Source: Micromonospora sp. NBC_01813 | GTDB taxonomy: Bacteria; Actinomycetota; Actinomycetes; Mycobacteriales; Micromonosporaceae | NCBI RefSeq assembly: GCF_035917335.1 | Contig: NZ_CP109067.1 | Coordinates: 6,323,001 to 6,387,000, forward strand | Reading direction: 5' to 3' | Length of the DNA: 64,000 nucleotides | Part shown: positions 49,324 to 58,730 of the stretch, in pieces | Layout of the letters: each line of letters starts with the position of its first letter | Numbering within the stretch: the first letter of the stretch is position 1 | The notes under the pieces: model-generated | What the model saw: only the letters and a program-made list of their open reading frames with translations | The model's database searches: none | What the model was told of the DNA's origin: nothing | Program-made: the position numbers and the translations under genes

Positions 49324-50529
49324 TCACCGGCGGCGCAGCGCGGCCATCCGGTTGGTCGCCTCGGTGAGGACCTCGGGCCGCTTGCAGAAGGCGAAGCGGA
49401 CCAGCAGCCGGCCGGCGTCCGGGTCGTCGTAGAAGACCTGGGTCGGTACGGCGACCACGCCGCAGCGTTCTGGCAGGGATCGGCAGAACTCGACCCCGTC
49501 GGTGCCGCCGAGCGCGCTGATGTCGGCGGTGGCGAAGTAGGTGCCTTCGGGCACCAGCACCCGGAAGCCGGCGGCGGACAGCCCGGTCACCAGTAGGTCG
49601 CGTTGTGTCTGCATGCTTTCGCGCAACCCGATGTAGTAGCTGTCCGGCAGGTCCAGCGCCACCGCGACGGCCGGCTGCAGTGGAGCGCCGTTGACGTAGG
49701 TGAGGAACTGCTTGACCCGGGCGGTGGCGGCGACCAGATTGGCCGGCCCGCTCGCCCAGCCGATCTTCCAGCCCGTACAGGAGAAGGTCTTGCCGGCCGA
49801 CGAGATCCGCAGCGTCCGCTCCCGCATGCCGGGCAGGGTCGCCAGTGGGATGTGCGGGGCGTCCGCGTCGGTGAACACCAGGTGCTCGTAGACCTCGTCG
49901 GTGACCGCCCAGACGTCGTGCTCGCGGCAGAGCGCGGCGATGGCGGTCAACTCGGTGAGGGTGAAGACCTTACCGGTCGGGTTGTGCGGCGAGTTGAGCA
50001 GCACCAGGCGGGTCCGTGGGCCGAACGCGGCGCGCAACGCCGCCGGGTCGAAGGTGTACCGGCCGTCGCCGTCCGGCCGGAGGGTGACCGGCCGGCGGAC
50101 CGCGCCGGCGAGGGCGATCGAGGCGGCGTACGAGTCGTAGTAGGGCTCGAAGCAGATCACCTCGTCGCCGGGCTCGCAGAGGGCGAGGATCGATGCGGCG
50201 ATCGCCTCGGTCGCGCCGGCGGTGATCAGGACCTCCGAGTCGGGGTCGTAGTCCAGCCCCCAGAACCGTCGTTGGTGCCCGGCGACAGCGGTCCGTAGCG
50301 CGGGGATGCCGGGAGCTGGTGGGTACTGGTTGTGCCCGTTGCGTAACGCCTGGACGGCGGCGGTCAGCATCGCGGTGGGTCCATCGGTGTCCGGAAACCC
50401 CTGACCGAGGTTCACCGCGCCGGTCCGCACCGCAAGATCGGACATTTCGGCGAATATCGTCGTGCCAAACGGGCGCATTCGGTGGACCAGCGGGTCAACG
50501 GCGGCGGGGGCATCGGGGGAGGTGACCAC
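49324..50529 (-). CDS. dapC: PLP aminotransferase, DapC-like (probable N-succinyldiaminopimelate aminotransferase)
   Basis: The 401-residue class I aminotransferase has the PLP lysine in SSAGKTFSCTGWKIGW, the SPHNPTG motif and an early IFAEMSDLAVRTGAVNLGQGFPD pattern. It closely resembles by memory the actinobacterial DapC (Rv0858c type), which makes succinyl-diaminopimelate for lysine and peptidoglycan. A kynurenine/glutamine transaminase-like role is the alternative. It is on the minus strand between glmM and glmS, converging with glmM (27-base gap). Confidence 0.78.
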   Translation of the reverse strand: MVTSPDAPAAVDPLVHRMRPFGTTIFAEMSDLAVRTGAVNLGQGFPDTDGPTAMLTAAVQALRNGHNQYPPAPGIPALRTAVAGHQRRFWGLDYDPDSEVLITAGATEAIAASILALCEPGDEVICFEPYYDSYAASIALAGAVRRPVTLRPDGDGRYTFDPAALRAAFGPRTRLVLLNSPHNPTGKVFTLTELTAIAALCREHDVWAVTDEVYEHLVFTDADAPHIPLATLPGMRERTLRISSAGKTFSCTGWKIGWASGPANLVAATARVKQFLTYVNGAPLQPAVAVALDLPDSYYIGLRESMQTQRDLLVTGLSAAGFRVLVPEGTYFATADISALGGTDGVEFCRSLPERCGVVAVPTQVFYDDPDAGRLLVRFAFCKRPEVLTEATNRMAALRRR

Positions 50530-50679
50530 ATCGCCACTTTAAGCGGTCCATCGAAGTAAATGACGCCACCCGTGTTTTGCGAGTAAAGCGGCTTATGGCC
50601 GGTAACTGCTCAGAGTTGCTGCGCGATTGCTGGACTTATGCGCAGCGCGGCTGCTCGATCGTGGGTTACGCTACGGGTC

Positions 50680-52614
50680 ATGTGTGGAATCGTGGGGTAC
50701 GTCGGCGCACGGCCGGCACTGGGCATCGTCCTGGACGGGCTGCGGCGGCTCGAATACCGGGGCTACGACTCGGCCGGGGTCGCCATCGTCTGCGGTGACG
50801 AACTGCGGACCGAGAAGCGGGCCGGCAAGCTGAGCAACCTGGAGAAGGCGCTCGGTGACGAGCGGTTCGGCACGTCGGCCACCGACGGCATCGACTCGGC
50901 CACCGGCTGCCCGACCCCGGTCGCCATCGGCGACGGCATCGCCGGCATCGGCCACACCCGGTGGGCCACCCACGGCGGCCCGACCGACCGCAACGCCCAC
51001 CCGCACCTGTCCCGCGACGGGCGGGTCGCCGTCATCCACAACGGGATCATCGAGAACTTCGCCAAGCTGGTCGCCGAGCTGGAAGCCGACGGTGTCGAGT
51101 TCGTCAGTGACACCGACACCGAATGCGCAGCCCATCTGCTCTCCGCAGCCCTGGCCGACCTGCGGGCCGCCGGCGAACCGGACGGACCACAGCTGCTCGC
51201 CGCCGCCATGCGTCGGGTCTGCCAGCGACTCGAAGGTGCCTTCACCCTGCTGGCCGTCGACGCCGACATCCCCGACGCGGTCGTCGGCGCCCGGCGCAAC
51301 TCGCCGTTGGTGGTCGGGCGCGGCCCGGGCGAGCACTACCTGGCCAGCGACGTCTCCGCGTTCATCGAACACACCCGCGACGCCGTCGAACTCGGTCAGG
51401 ACCAGGTCGTCCTGATCACCGCGGACAGCATCGAGATCACCGACTTCGACGGTGCCCCGGCACTGGGCCGCGACTTCCACATCGACTGGGACGCCTCCGC
51501 CGCCGAGAAGGGCGGCTACGACTACTTCATGCTCAAGGAGATCGCCGAGCAGCCGCAGGCCGTCGCAGACACGCTGCTCGGCCGGCTCACCGAATCCGGC
51601 GAGATCATGCTGGACGAGGTCCGGCTCACCGATCAGGACCTGCGCGACGTCGACAAGGTCTTCATCGTCGCCTGCGGTACGGCGTACCACTCCGGAATGG
51701 TCGCCAAGTACGCCATCGAGCACTGGACCCGTATTCCGTGCGAGGTGGAGCTGGCCAGCGAGTTCCGCTACCGCGACCCGGTGCTGGACCGGTCCACCCT
51801 GGTGGTGGCGATCTCCCAGTCCGGCGAGACGATGGACACCCTGATGGCGCTGCGGCACGCCAAGGAGCAGAAGGCCCGGGTGCTGGCGATCTGCAACACC
51901 AACGGCTCGACGATCCCCCGTGAGTCCGACGCGGTGCTCTACACCCACGGCGGCCCCGAGGTCGCGGTCGCCTCCACCAAGGCGTTCCTCACCATGGTGG
52001 TCGCCTGCTACCTGATCGGCCTGCACCTGGCCCAGGTACGCGGCATCAAGTACGCCGACGAGGTCGAAGCGGTGGTCAGCCAGCTGCAGGAGATCCCGGA
52101 CAAGCTGCGGCAGCTGCTCGCCTCGATGGATCCGGTCCGCCAGCTCGCCCGGGACCTGTCCACCGCCAATCAGGTGCTGTTCATCGGCCGCCACGTCGGC
52201 TACCCGGTGGCGCTCGAAGGCGCGCTCAAACTCAAGGAGCTCGCCTACATGCACGCCGAAGGGTTCGCCGCCGGCGAGCTCAAGCACGGCCCGATCGCCC
52301 TGATCGACCAGGGCACCCCGGTGGTCTGCGTGGTGCCGTCGCCGGCCGGACGCGGCATGCTGCACGACAAGATCGTGTCGAACATCCAGGAGGTACGGGC
52401 CCGAGGCGCGCGTACCGTGGTGATCGCCGAGGAGGGCGACACCGCCGTGGTGCCCTACGCCGACGAACTGATCTACGTGCCGCGCACCCCGACGCTGCTC
52501 GCGCCGCTGCTGACCACCGTGCCGCTGCAGGTGCTCGCCTGCGAGATCGCCGCTGCCCGTGGCCACGACGTGGACCAGCCACGGAACCTGGCGAAGTCGG
52601 TCACCGTCGAGTGA
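50680..52614 (+). CDS. glmS: Glutamine-fructose-6-phosphate aminotransferase GlmS
   Basis: GlmS makes glucosamine 6-phosphate from fructose 6-phosphate and glutamine. The 644-residue protein starts MCGIVGYVG, whose Cys2 is the glutaminase nucleophile, and carries the GHTRWATHG loop, two SIS domains (ISQSGETMDTLMALRHAK) and the C-terminal LAKSVTVE. A glmS ribozyme is not seen upstream. Its 3' end overlaps the converging hydrolase gene by 14 bases. Confidence 0.96.
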   Translation: MCGIVGYVGARPALGIVLDGLRRLEYRGYDSAGVAIVCGDELRTEKRAGKLSNLEKALGDERFGTSATDGIDSATGCPTPVAIGDGIAGIGHTRWATHGGPTDRNAHPHLSRDGRVAVIHNGIIENFAKLVAELEADGVEFVSDTDTECAAHLLSAALADLRAAGEPDGPQLLAAAMRRVCQRLEGAFTLLAVDADIPDAVVGARRNSPLVVGRGPGEHYLASDVSAFIEHTRDAVELGQDQVVLITADSIEITDFDGAPALGRDFHIDWDASAAEKGGYDYFMLKEIAEQPQAVADTLLGRLTESGEIMLDEVRLTDQDLRDVDKVFIVACGTAYHSGMVAKYAIEHWTRIPCEVELASEFRYRDPVLDRSTLVVAISQSGETMDTLMALRHAKEQKARVLAICNTNGSTIPRESDAVLYTHGGPEVAVASTKAFLTMVVACYLIGLHLAQVRGIKYADEVEAVVSQLQEIPDKLRQLLASMDPVRQLARDLSTANQVLFIGRHVGYPVALEGALKLKELAYMHAEGFAAGELKHGPIALIDQGTPVVCVVPSPAGRGMLHDKIVSNIQEVRARGARTVVIAEEGDTAVVPYADELIYVPRTPTLLAPLLTTVPLQVLACEIAAARGHDVDQPRNLAKSVTVE

Positions 52615-54190
52615 CCACCTCGCGGTGGTGGTCGTCGCCGAGCACGATGCGCGCCATCGAATCCAACGCCGGGTTGTCCTGCGCCCAGTAGCCGAGGTGC
52701 CCGGCGGCGTCACCGTCGAAGACCCGGGCGCCGAAACCGGTGGCGCTCGGGTCCTGGCCGTGCCACAGCCGGTCACCCGGCCACAGCTGCGGCCAGGTGG
52801 CGTGCCGGATCACGTCGTCGGCGGCGGTGCTCGCCCACACCTGCTCGGCCGGCACCGCCAACTCGTCCACATGATCCACCCCGACCCCGGGTGAACCGAC
52901 GAAGACGATGCTCTCCACCGCCAGCCCCGCGTCCCGGGCGGCGGTGCCCACCACCAGCGACCCGTAGCTGTGCCCGAGGATGGTCAGCCCGGCCGACCCG
53001 CCGTCGCGGTTGACCCCCAGACCCTCCTGGAACCGGCGCAGATCGGCGGCCCCGGCCCGCGCCGGAGCCGCGCTGGCCGCCTCGTCGACGAACGCCGGCG
53101 CCGCGTAGTCCAACCACAACACGGCTGCGGTCGCCTCCTGCGGAGCCAACTGCTGGCAGCGCCGCAGCACCTGCTCGGTGCGGACCAACTCGCCGCCGAC
53201 CCGGTCGAGACCGCTGCCCATCCCCGGCACGTGGGTCAGCACATTCTCGGCGGCGTCCGGGTCGCCCAGCGCCAGGATCAGCCGACCGGTCGAACCGGCC
53301 CCGGAACCAGGGCGGCCCGGCGGGTCGCCGGCACCACCGTCGACGGCCAGCAGGTACGCCCGAGGGCCGGCCGGGGACGCGAGCCGGTCGGCGACCGCGT
53401 CCAACCCGGCGATCAGCCGATCCACCCGGCGCAACCGCGGCACCGCCGTCGGGTCCGCGCTGTCGAGCAGCGCTGCCCGCTGCGCCAGCAGCGCCGAACG
53501 CTGCCGGCCCAACAGCAGCCGGTTCGCCTGATCACGCACCGAGGCCGGCAACCCGTCGAGCCGGCCCAGCCAGGCCGGTTCGTGGCGGACCAGCCACCGC
53601 CGCTGCGCATCGTCCAGACCGGCCCACCAGGCCCGCACCCGGGCCGGGCCGGCCTGCGGCGGCGGTCGACCAGCTGGTGGTCGGGCCGGCCAGCCCTGGC
53701 TGGCCGCGGTGGCTGCCGCGTCGAGTCGACGGGCCGCGTCGGCGTCCGCGGCGGCGGCCAGGGCGAGCGCCTGCCCGATGCCGTCGGCGACCTGCCGCGC
53801 GCCGGCCAGCGACGGGCCGTCCGGTCGGGTGACCAGCGGGTCGACCGTCACCCGGCCGTGCCGATCGATCGACAGGCCGAGCCGACCGGCCGTGGCGACC
53901 CAGTCGGCGAGCACCGCCTTGGCCCGGGCCAGCCGCTCGGCGTACCCGCTGAGGATCTGGTCGACGTCACACAGCGCCGGGCCGACGGCGTCGAGCTGGT
54001 CACGCAGGCCGGCCAACCGCCCGTCGGCGGCCGACGCGGCCACGCCGGCCCAGTCGTGGCGCAGCCGCACCGCCGCCCCGGTCACCTCGGCGGCCCGGCG
54101 CTCGACCACCGGCTGGTGCCGCCGCCAGGCGTCCGCCGCCACCCGCCAGGCCGCCGGATCGGCCCGCCACAACTGCTGGTACGTGATCAC
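52601..54190 (-). CDS. DUF1023 alpha/beta hydrolase
   Basis: The 529-residue protein has an N-terminal helical region (residues 1 to about 250, rich in Ala/Arg/Leu, resembling ESX-type helical bundles) and a C-terminal DUF1023 hydrolase with the nucleophile elbow GHSYGS. A likely His at GHLGYW and an Asp near GSPGVGVD complete the triad. The start GTG overlaps the upstream small gene stop (GTGA). DUF1023 proteins with helical N-termini are common in actinobacteria and may be secreted through type VII-like routes; substrate unknown. Confidence 0.85.
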   Translation of the reverse strand: MITYQQLWRADPAAWRVAADAWRRHQPVVERRAAEVTGAAVRLRHDWAGVAASAADGRLAGLRDQLDAVGPALCDVDQILSGYAERLARAKAVLADWVATAGRLGLSIDRHGRVTVDPLVTRPDGPSLAGARQVADGIGQALALAAAADADAARRLDAAATAASQGWPARPPAGRPPPQAGPARVRAWWAGLDDAQRRWLVRHEPAWLGRLDGLPASVRDQANRLLLGRQRSALLAQRAALLDSADPTAVPRLRRVDRLIAGLDAVADRLASPAGPRAYLLAVDGGAGDPPGRPGSGAGSTGRLILALGDPDAAENVLTHVPGMGSGLDRVGGELVRTEQVLRRCQQLAPQEATAAVLWLDYAAPAFVDEAASAAPARAGAADLRRFQEGLGVNRDGGSAGLTILGHSYGSLVVGTAARDAGLAVESIVFVGSPGVGVDHVDELAVPAEQVWASTAADDVIRHATWPQLWPGDRLWHGQDPSATGFGARVFDGDAAGHLGYWAQDNPALDSMARIVLGDDHHREVVTRR

Positions 54191-54468
54191 CTGGTCAGCC
54201 GGTGGGCCGCCCGCCCGTCGGCCGCGTCGTACTCGTCGGCGGCCCGGACCAGGGCCTGGCCGGTGGTCGCCGCCTCGGCGCCGAGCCCGGTCAACTGCCG
54301 GTGGGTGGCCGCCGCCACCTCGGCCAGCAGGTCGGCCGCCGCCCACCCGGGCGCGGCCACGGTGAACGCTGGCTGGTCGGCCAGCCCGTGCCCCAGCCGC
54401 TGGCCCAACCCGGCCAGCCCGCCGGCCGCCTCACGCAGCGCCGCCGGCCGCACCGAGAACTCCCGCAT
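54187..54468 (-). CDS. Small helical ESX/WXG100-like protein
   Basis: The 93-residue product (MREFSVRPAALREAAGGLAGL...) is almost all helix, has a Trp in PGWAAADLL near the middle where WxG proteins turn, and ends with a YxxxD motif (YDAAD), the type VII secretion signal shape. An AGGAGA site lies six bases before the ATG. It is translationally coupled to the DUF1023 hydrolase gene. The family call is from pattern only. Confidence 0.7.
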   Translation of the reverse strand: MREFSVRPAALREAAGGLAGLGQRLGHGLADQPAFTVAAPGWAAADLLAEVAAATHRQLTGLGAEAATTGQALVRAADEYDAADGRAAHRLTR

Positions 54469-54574
54469 GCCCGTCTCCTGTCTGTCGCACCCGGCCCGTC
54501 GTCCATTCACGGTATTGGTCCGGGCCCGCGCCGACGGCACCCTGTGGACAACGCCCCGCCGGTAGGGTGGCCGT

Positions 54575-54943
54575 GTGATCGTGGCGGTCGGACTCGACGT
54601 GGTGCTGGTGGAGCGGTTCGCCGCCGCACTGACCCGGACCCCGCTGCTCACCGACCGACTGTTCACCGAGGCGGAACGGCTGACCTCGTCGGGCAACCCG
54701 CGTTCGCCGGAGTCGCTGGCCGGCCGGTTCGCCGCGAAGGAGGCGGTGGCCAAGGCGCTCGGCGCGCCGGCCGGACTGCGCTGGCACGATTGTGAGATCG
54801 TCTCCGATCCGGCCGGCCGCCCCTGGCTGACGGTCTCCGGCACGGTCGCCGCGGCCGCCGCCGAACGAGGCGTCAACCGGTGGCACCTGTCGTTGTCCCA
54901 CGACGGTGGCATCGCCTCGGCGATGGTCGTCGCCGAACACTGA
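54575..54943 (+). CDS. acpS: Holo-[acyl-carrier-protein] synthase AcpS
   Basis: AcpS transfers phosphopantetheine from CoA to ACP. The 122-residue product has both metal/CoA motifs: [11 protein letters not shown] (Asp8) and [13 protein letters not shown] (Glu). The start is GTG. It is divergent from the ESX-like gene and 15 bases upstream of nnrE/D. Confidence 0.95.
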   Translation: MIVAVGLDVVLVERFAAALTRTPLLTDRLFTEAERLTSSGNPRSPESLAGRFAAKEAVAKALGAPAGLRWHDCEIVSDPAGRPWLTVSGTVAAAAAERGVNRWHLSLSHDGGIASAMVVAEH

Positions 54944-54958
54944 GAGAAAGGTGTCGAC

Positions 54959-56509
54959 GTGATCGGCGTCTGGCGGGTGTCCGATGTGCGCAGTGCCGAG
55001 CAGGCCCTGATGGCGACCCTGCCGCCCGGCACCCTGATGCAACGGGCCGCCGCCGGCCTGGCCCGCCGGTGCGCGCTGCTGCTCGCCGAGCGGGGCGGCG
55101 TGTACGGTGCCGAGGTCCTGCTGCTGGTCGGCTCGGGCGACAACGGCGGCGACGCGCTGTACGCCGGTGCGCTACTGGCCCGGCGTGGTGCCCGGGTCAC
55201 GGCCTGGCTGCTGGCCCCCGAGCGGACCCACCCCGGCGGGCTCGCCGCGCTGCGGGCCGCCGGCGGGCTGACCACCGACGGCGGTGCCGGCCGCGACGGC
55301 ACCGGGCGGAATGGCGGCGGGCGGCACGCGGACCTGGTGGTCGACGGGATCGTCGGGATCGGCGGCACCGGCGGGCTGCGCCAACCGGCGGCCGACGCGG
55401 TCGCCCGGGCGACCGAGGCGACCTCGCCTCGCGGCGGCCGACCGGTGGTCGTCGCCGTCGACGTGCCCAGCGGCGTATCGGTCGACACCGGCGGACTGCC
55501 GGCCGGCAACGGCGCTGCGGTGTCCGGCGCACCGGACGGCGCACCGGACACGGTGCGCGCCGACGTCACCGTCACCTTCGGCTGTCTGAAGCCGGCCCTG
55601 GCCGTCGGGGCGGCGGCGGCCCACGCCGGCCACGTGGAGTTGGTCGACATCGGCCTGACGCCGTGGCTGCGCACCGCGCCCGCGTTCGAGGTACCGAGCC
55701 GGGCCGACGTGGCGGCCTGGTGGCCCCGGCTGCAGCCGGCAACGGAGAAGTACACCCGGGGCGTGGTCGGGGTGGCGACCGGCTCGGCGACGTACCCCGG
55801 TGCGGCGGTGCTCTCCGTCGGCGGGGCCGTCGCCGGGCCGACCGGGCTGATCCGGTACGCCGGCACCGCTGCCGACCAGGTGCTGGACAAGCATCCCTCG
55901 GTCATCGCCACCGGGCGGGTCGCCGACGCAGGCCGGGTGCAGGCCTGGGTCTGCGGATCCGGCCTGGGTGGCGGCGAGACCGCGGCCGCCGAGCTGCGGG
56001 CGGTGCTGGCCGCCCCGGTGCCGGTGGTGCTGGACGCCGACGCGTTGACGATGCTGGTCGACGGCACCTGGTCGGAGCAGTTGCGCAGTCGTCGGGCACC
56101 CACCGTGATCACCCCGCACGACCGGGAGTTCGCCCGGCTCGCCGGCGCACCCGGCGACGATCGGGTCGGGGCCGCGCTGCGGCTGGCCGCCTGGATGCGG
56201 GCCACCGTGCTGCTCAAGGGCGACCGTACGGTGGTCGCCACCCCGGACGGCCGGGCGTACGTGAACCCGACCGGTTCCCCGGCGCTGGCCACCGGGGGCA
56301 CCGGTGACGTGCTGGCCGGGCTGCTCGGGTCGCTGCTCGCCGCCGGGCTGGCACCGGAGCGCGCGGCGCTGGCCGCCGCGTACGCGCACGGACTGGCCGG
56401 TCGGGCCGCGGCGCGGGGCGGGCCGGTGACCGCGGTCGAGGTGGCTGGCGCGTTGCGGCCGATCGTGGCAGACCTGACCAGCGCGGAACCTGCCCGATCA
56501 GGTGACTGA
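54959..56509 (+). CDS. nnr: Bifunctional NAD(P)HX epimerase/dehydratase
   Basis: The 516-residue fusion repairs hydrated NAD(P)H. The N-terminal YjeF domain (about 1-225; VGSGDNGGDALYAGALLARRG) is the epimerase. The C-terminal domain has the dehydratase kinase-fold motif ALATGGTGDVLAGLLGSLLA. A low-complexity Gly/Arg/Asp stretch (about 103-122) interrupts the epimerase part. The GTG follows GAGAAAGG. Next to acpS and alr, as in many bacteria. Confidence 0.93.
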   Translation: MIGVWRVSDVRSAEQALMATLPPGTLMQRAAAGLARRCALLLAERGGVYGAEVLLLVGSGDNGGDALYAGALLARRGARVTAWLLAPERTHPGGLAALRAAGGLTTDGGAGRDGTGRNGGGRHADLVVDGIVGIGGTGGLRQPAADAVARATEATSPRGGRPVVVAVDVPSGVSVDTGGLPAGNGAAVSGAPDGAPDTVRADVTVTFGCLKPALAVGAAAAHAGHVELVDIGLTPWLRTAPAFEVPSRADVAAWWPRLQPATEKYTRGVVGVATGSATYPGAAVLSVGGAVAGPTGLIRYAGTAADQVLDKHPSVIATGRVADAGRVQAWVCGSGLGGGETAAAELRAVLAAPVPVVLDADALTMLVDGTWSEQLRSRRAPTVITPHDREFARLAGAPGDDRVGAALRLAAWMRATVLLKGDRTVVATPDGRAYVNPTGSPALATGGTGDVLAGLLGSLLAAGLAPERAALAAAYAHGLAGRAAARGGPVTAVEVAGALRPIVADLTSAEPARSGD

Positions 56510-56526
56510 TCAGTAGTCTGGACGGC

Positions 56527-57645
56527 ATGTGGCAGGCGGAGGTGTGCGTCGACCTGGACGCGATCCGGGAGAATGTGGCCCGGCTGCGGGCCGGCACCAG
56601 CGCGGAGTTGATGGCGGTGGTCAAGGCCGACGGGTACGGCCACGGCATGGTCCCGGCCGCCCGGGCGGCCCTCGACGCCGGGGCGGCCTGGCTCGGCGTC
56701 TGCACCCTCGGTGAAGGGCTGGAGCTGCGCCAGGCCGGGTTGACCGCACCCGTGCTGGCCTGGCTGCTAGCGCCGGGACTGCCGTTGCACGACGCGGTGA
56801 CCGCCGACGTCGACCTCGGTGTCGGCAGCCGGGAGCTGCTGGCCGAGGCGGTCGCCGCGGCCCAGGCGGCCGGCCGACCGGCCCGGCTGCACCTCAAGAT
56901 CGATACCGGGCTGGCCCGGGGCGGCGCCACCGGTGACGACTGGCCCGACCTGGTCGAAGCCGCCGCGAAGGCCCAGTCCGACGGCACCGTCGAGGTGGTC
57001 GGGATCTGGAGCCACTTCGCGGTCGCCGACGCGCCCCGACACCCGATCAACGACCAGCAGCTGGCCGCCTACCAGGACGGATTGGCGGTCGCCGAACGGT
57101 TCGGGGTGCGACCCCACTACCGGCACCTGGCCAACTCGGCGGCCACCCTGACCCGACCGGACACCCACTTCGACCTGGTCCGGGCCGGCATCGCCTGCTA
57201 CGGGCTGTCCCCGGTGCCGGGCGAGGACTTCGGCCTGCGGCCGGCGATGACCGTCCGGGCCCGGGTGATGCTGGCCAAACGGGTTCCCGCCGGGCAGGGC
57301 GTGTCGTACGGCCACACCTACCACACCGAGCGGGAGGGCACCGTGGCCGTGCTGCCGCTCGGTTACGCCGACGGCGTACCCCGGCACGCCTCCGGCTCCG
57401 GCCCGGTGCAGCTCGCCGGCCGGGTACACCGGATCGCCGGCCGGGTCTGCATGGACCAGATCATGCTCGACTGCGGCGACGACGACATCGCCGCCGGCGA
57501 CGTGGCGACCCTGTTCGGCGACGGCCGGAGCGGCGAGCCGACCGCCGACGACTGGGCCGCCGCCGTGGACACCATCAACTACGAGATCGTCACCCGCTTC
57601 GGCAGCCGCCGGGTGCCCCGCGTCTACCAGGACTCCCGCCGATGA
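56527..57645 (+). CDS. alr: Alanine racemase
   Basis: Alr makes D-alanine for peptidoglycan. The 372-residue protein has the PLP lysine Lys33 in VVKADGYGHG, the catalytic Tyr in GVSYGHTYHT, and the CMDQIMLD C-terminal segment. It begins 17 bases after nnrE/D and its stop overlaps the following ATG (ATGA). Confidence 0.96.
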   Translation: MWQAEVCVDLDAIRENVARLRAGTSAELMAVVKADGYGHGMVPAARAALDAGAAWLGVCTLGEGLELRQAGLTAPVLAWLLAPGLPLHDAVTADVDLGVGSRELLAEAVAAAQAAGRPARLHLKIDTGLARGGATGDDWPDLVEAAAKAQSDGTVEVVGIWSHFAVADAPRHPINDQQLAAYQDGLAVAERFGVRPHYRHLANSAATLTRPDTHFDLVRAGIACYGLSPVPGEDFGLRPAMTVRARVMLAKRVPAGQGVSYGHTYHTEREGTVAVLPLGYADGVPRHASGSGPVQLAGRVHRIAGRVCMDQIMLDCGDDDIAAGDVATLFGDGRSGEPTADDWAAAVDTINYEIVTRFGSRRVPRVYQDSRR

Positions 57646-58730
57646 GCAGCCAGCGAGCCGGGGTGCAGAAGGTCGCCCGTACCGCCGGGATCGTCGGTGC
57701 GGTCCTCGGCGTCGCCGCCGCCGGGGTGACCGCGACGGTCGCCGCCGAACGGGCCCTGGTCCGCCGGCTCAAACGCGACACCAGCGACCCGTACGTCGAC
57801 GAACCCTTCGGCGAGTTGCCCTACGACGAGACCCGGGTGGTCACCGCCTCGGACGGCACCGACGTGTACGTGGAGATGGTCGAGCCGGCCGACGACGCCC
57901 CCGATCGACCCACCATCGTCTTCGTGCACGGCTACTGCCTGGACATGGGGACCTTCCACTTCCAGCGCCGCGAGTTGACGCTGGACGGCGAGTACCGGCT
58001 GGTCTGCTACGACCAGCCCGGCCACGGCCGATCCGGCCGGCTGGAGTCCGGCGACTACGAGATCGCGGCGCTGGCCGACACGCTGCGGGCGGTGATCGAG
58101 CAGTGCGTCCCCGACGGGCAGTTGGTGCTGGTCGGGCACTCGATGGGCGGCATGACCATCATGGCGCTGGCCGAGCGCTACCCGGAGATGTTCGACGACC
58201 GGGTGGCCGGCACCGTGCTGATGGCCACCTCCGGTGGTCTGGTCGACGAGGCCCGCCTCGGCGTGCCGGCGATCCTGAGCCGGGCCGGCTCGCCACTGCT
58301 GATGCTGGTCAACAACGCGACCCGGCTGACCGGGGGAGTGATCGACCGGACCCGGCTGGCCGCCTCCGACCTGGCCTGGCTGCTGACCCGTCGGTACGGC
58401 TTCGGCACCGACCGGCCGAGCCCGACGCTGGTCAGCTACGTGGAACGGATGAACTCGCGCACCTCCGCCGAGACGATCACCCGGTACGCCCGTACGCTGC
58501 TGACCCACTCGCGATATCCGGCACTGGCGGTGCTGGCACCCAACCCGACCCTGGTCATCGTCGGCGACAAGGACATGATCACCCCGGTGACGCACTCCGA
58601 GGAGATCGTGCGCTGGCTGCCGGAGGCCGACTACGTCCGGATCACCGACGGCGGTCACGTGGTGATGCTCGAACACGCCGACGAGGTGAACGCCGCGCTG
58701 TTCGCGTTCCTTGCGAAGATCCAACAATGA
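57642..58730 (+). CDS. Membrane-anchored alpha/beta hydrolase
   Basis: The 362-residue protein has an N-terminal membrane segment (about 12-33; [19 protein letters not shown]), an oxyanion VHGY, the nucleophile elbow GHSMGG and late Asp/His (VGDKDMI, DGGHVVMLEH). It is between alr and tsaE and overlaps both by 4 bases, so it is part of that operon. Related genes occupy the same spot in other actinobacteria; the substrate is unknown, possibly a lipid or cell-wall ester. Confidence 0.9.
   Translation: MSSQRAGVQKVARTAGIVGAVLGVAAAGVTATVAAERALVRRLKRDTSDPYVDEPFGELPYDETRVVTASDGTDVYVEMVEPADDAPDRPTIVFVHGYCLDMGTFHFQRRELTLDGEYRLVCYDQPGHGRSGRLESGDYEIAALADTLRAVIEQCVPDGQLVLVGHSMGGMTIMALAERYPEMFDDRVAGTVLMATSGGLVDEARLGVPAILSRAGSPLLMLVNNATRLTGGVIDRTRLAASDLAWLLTRRYGFGTDRPSPTLVSYVERMNSRTSAETITRYARTLLTHSRYPALAVLAPNPTLVIVGDKDMITPVTHSEEIVRWLPEADYVRITDGGHVVMLEHADEVNAALFAFLAKIQQ

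Noticed and set aside
50530-50679. Possible glmS ribozyme before glmS
   Set aside because: The conserved core is not recognisable, and the ribozyme is typical of Firmicutes, not actinomycetes.
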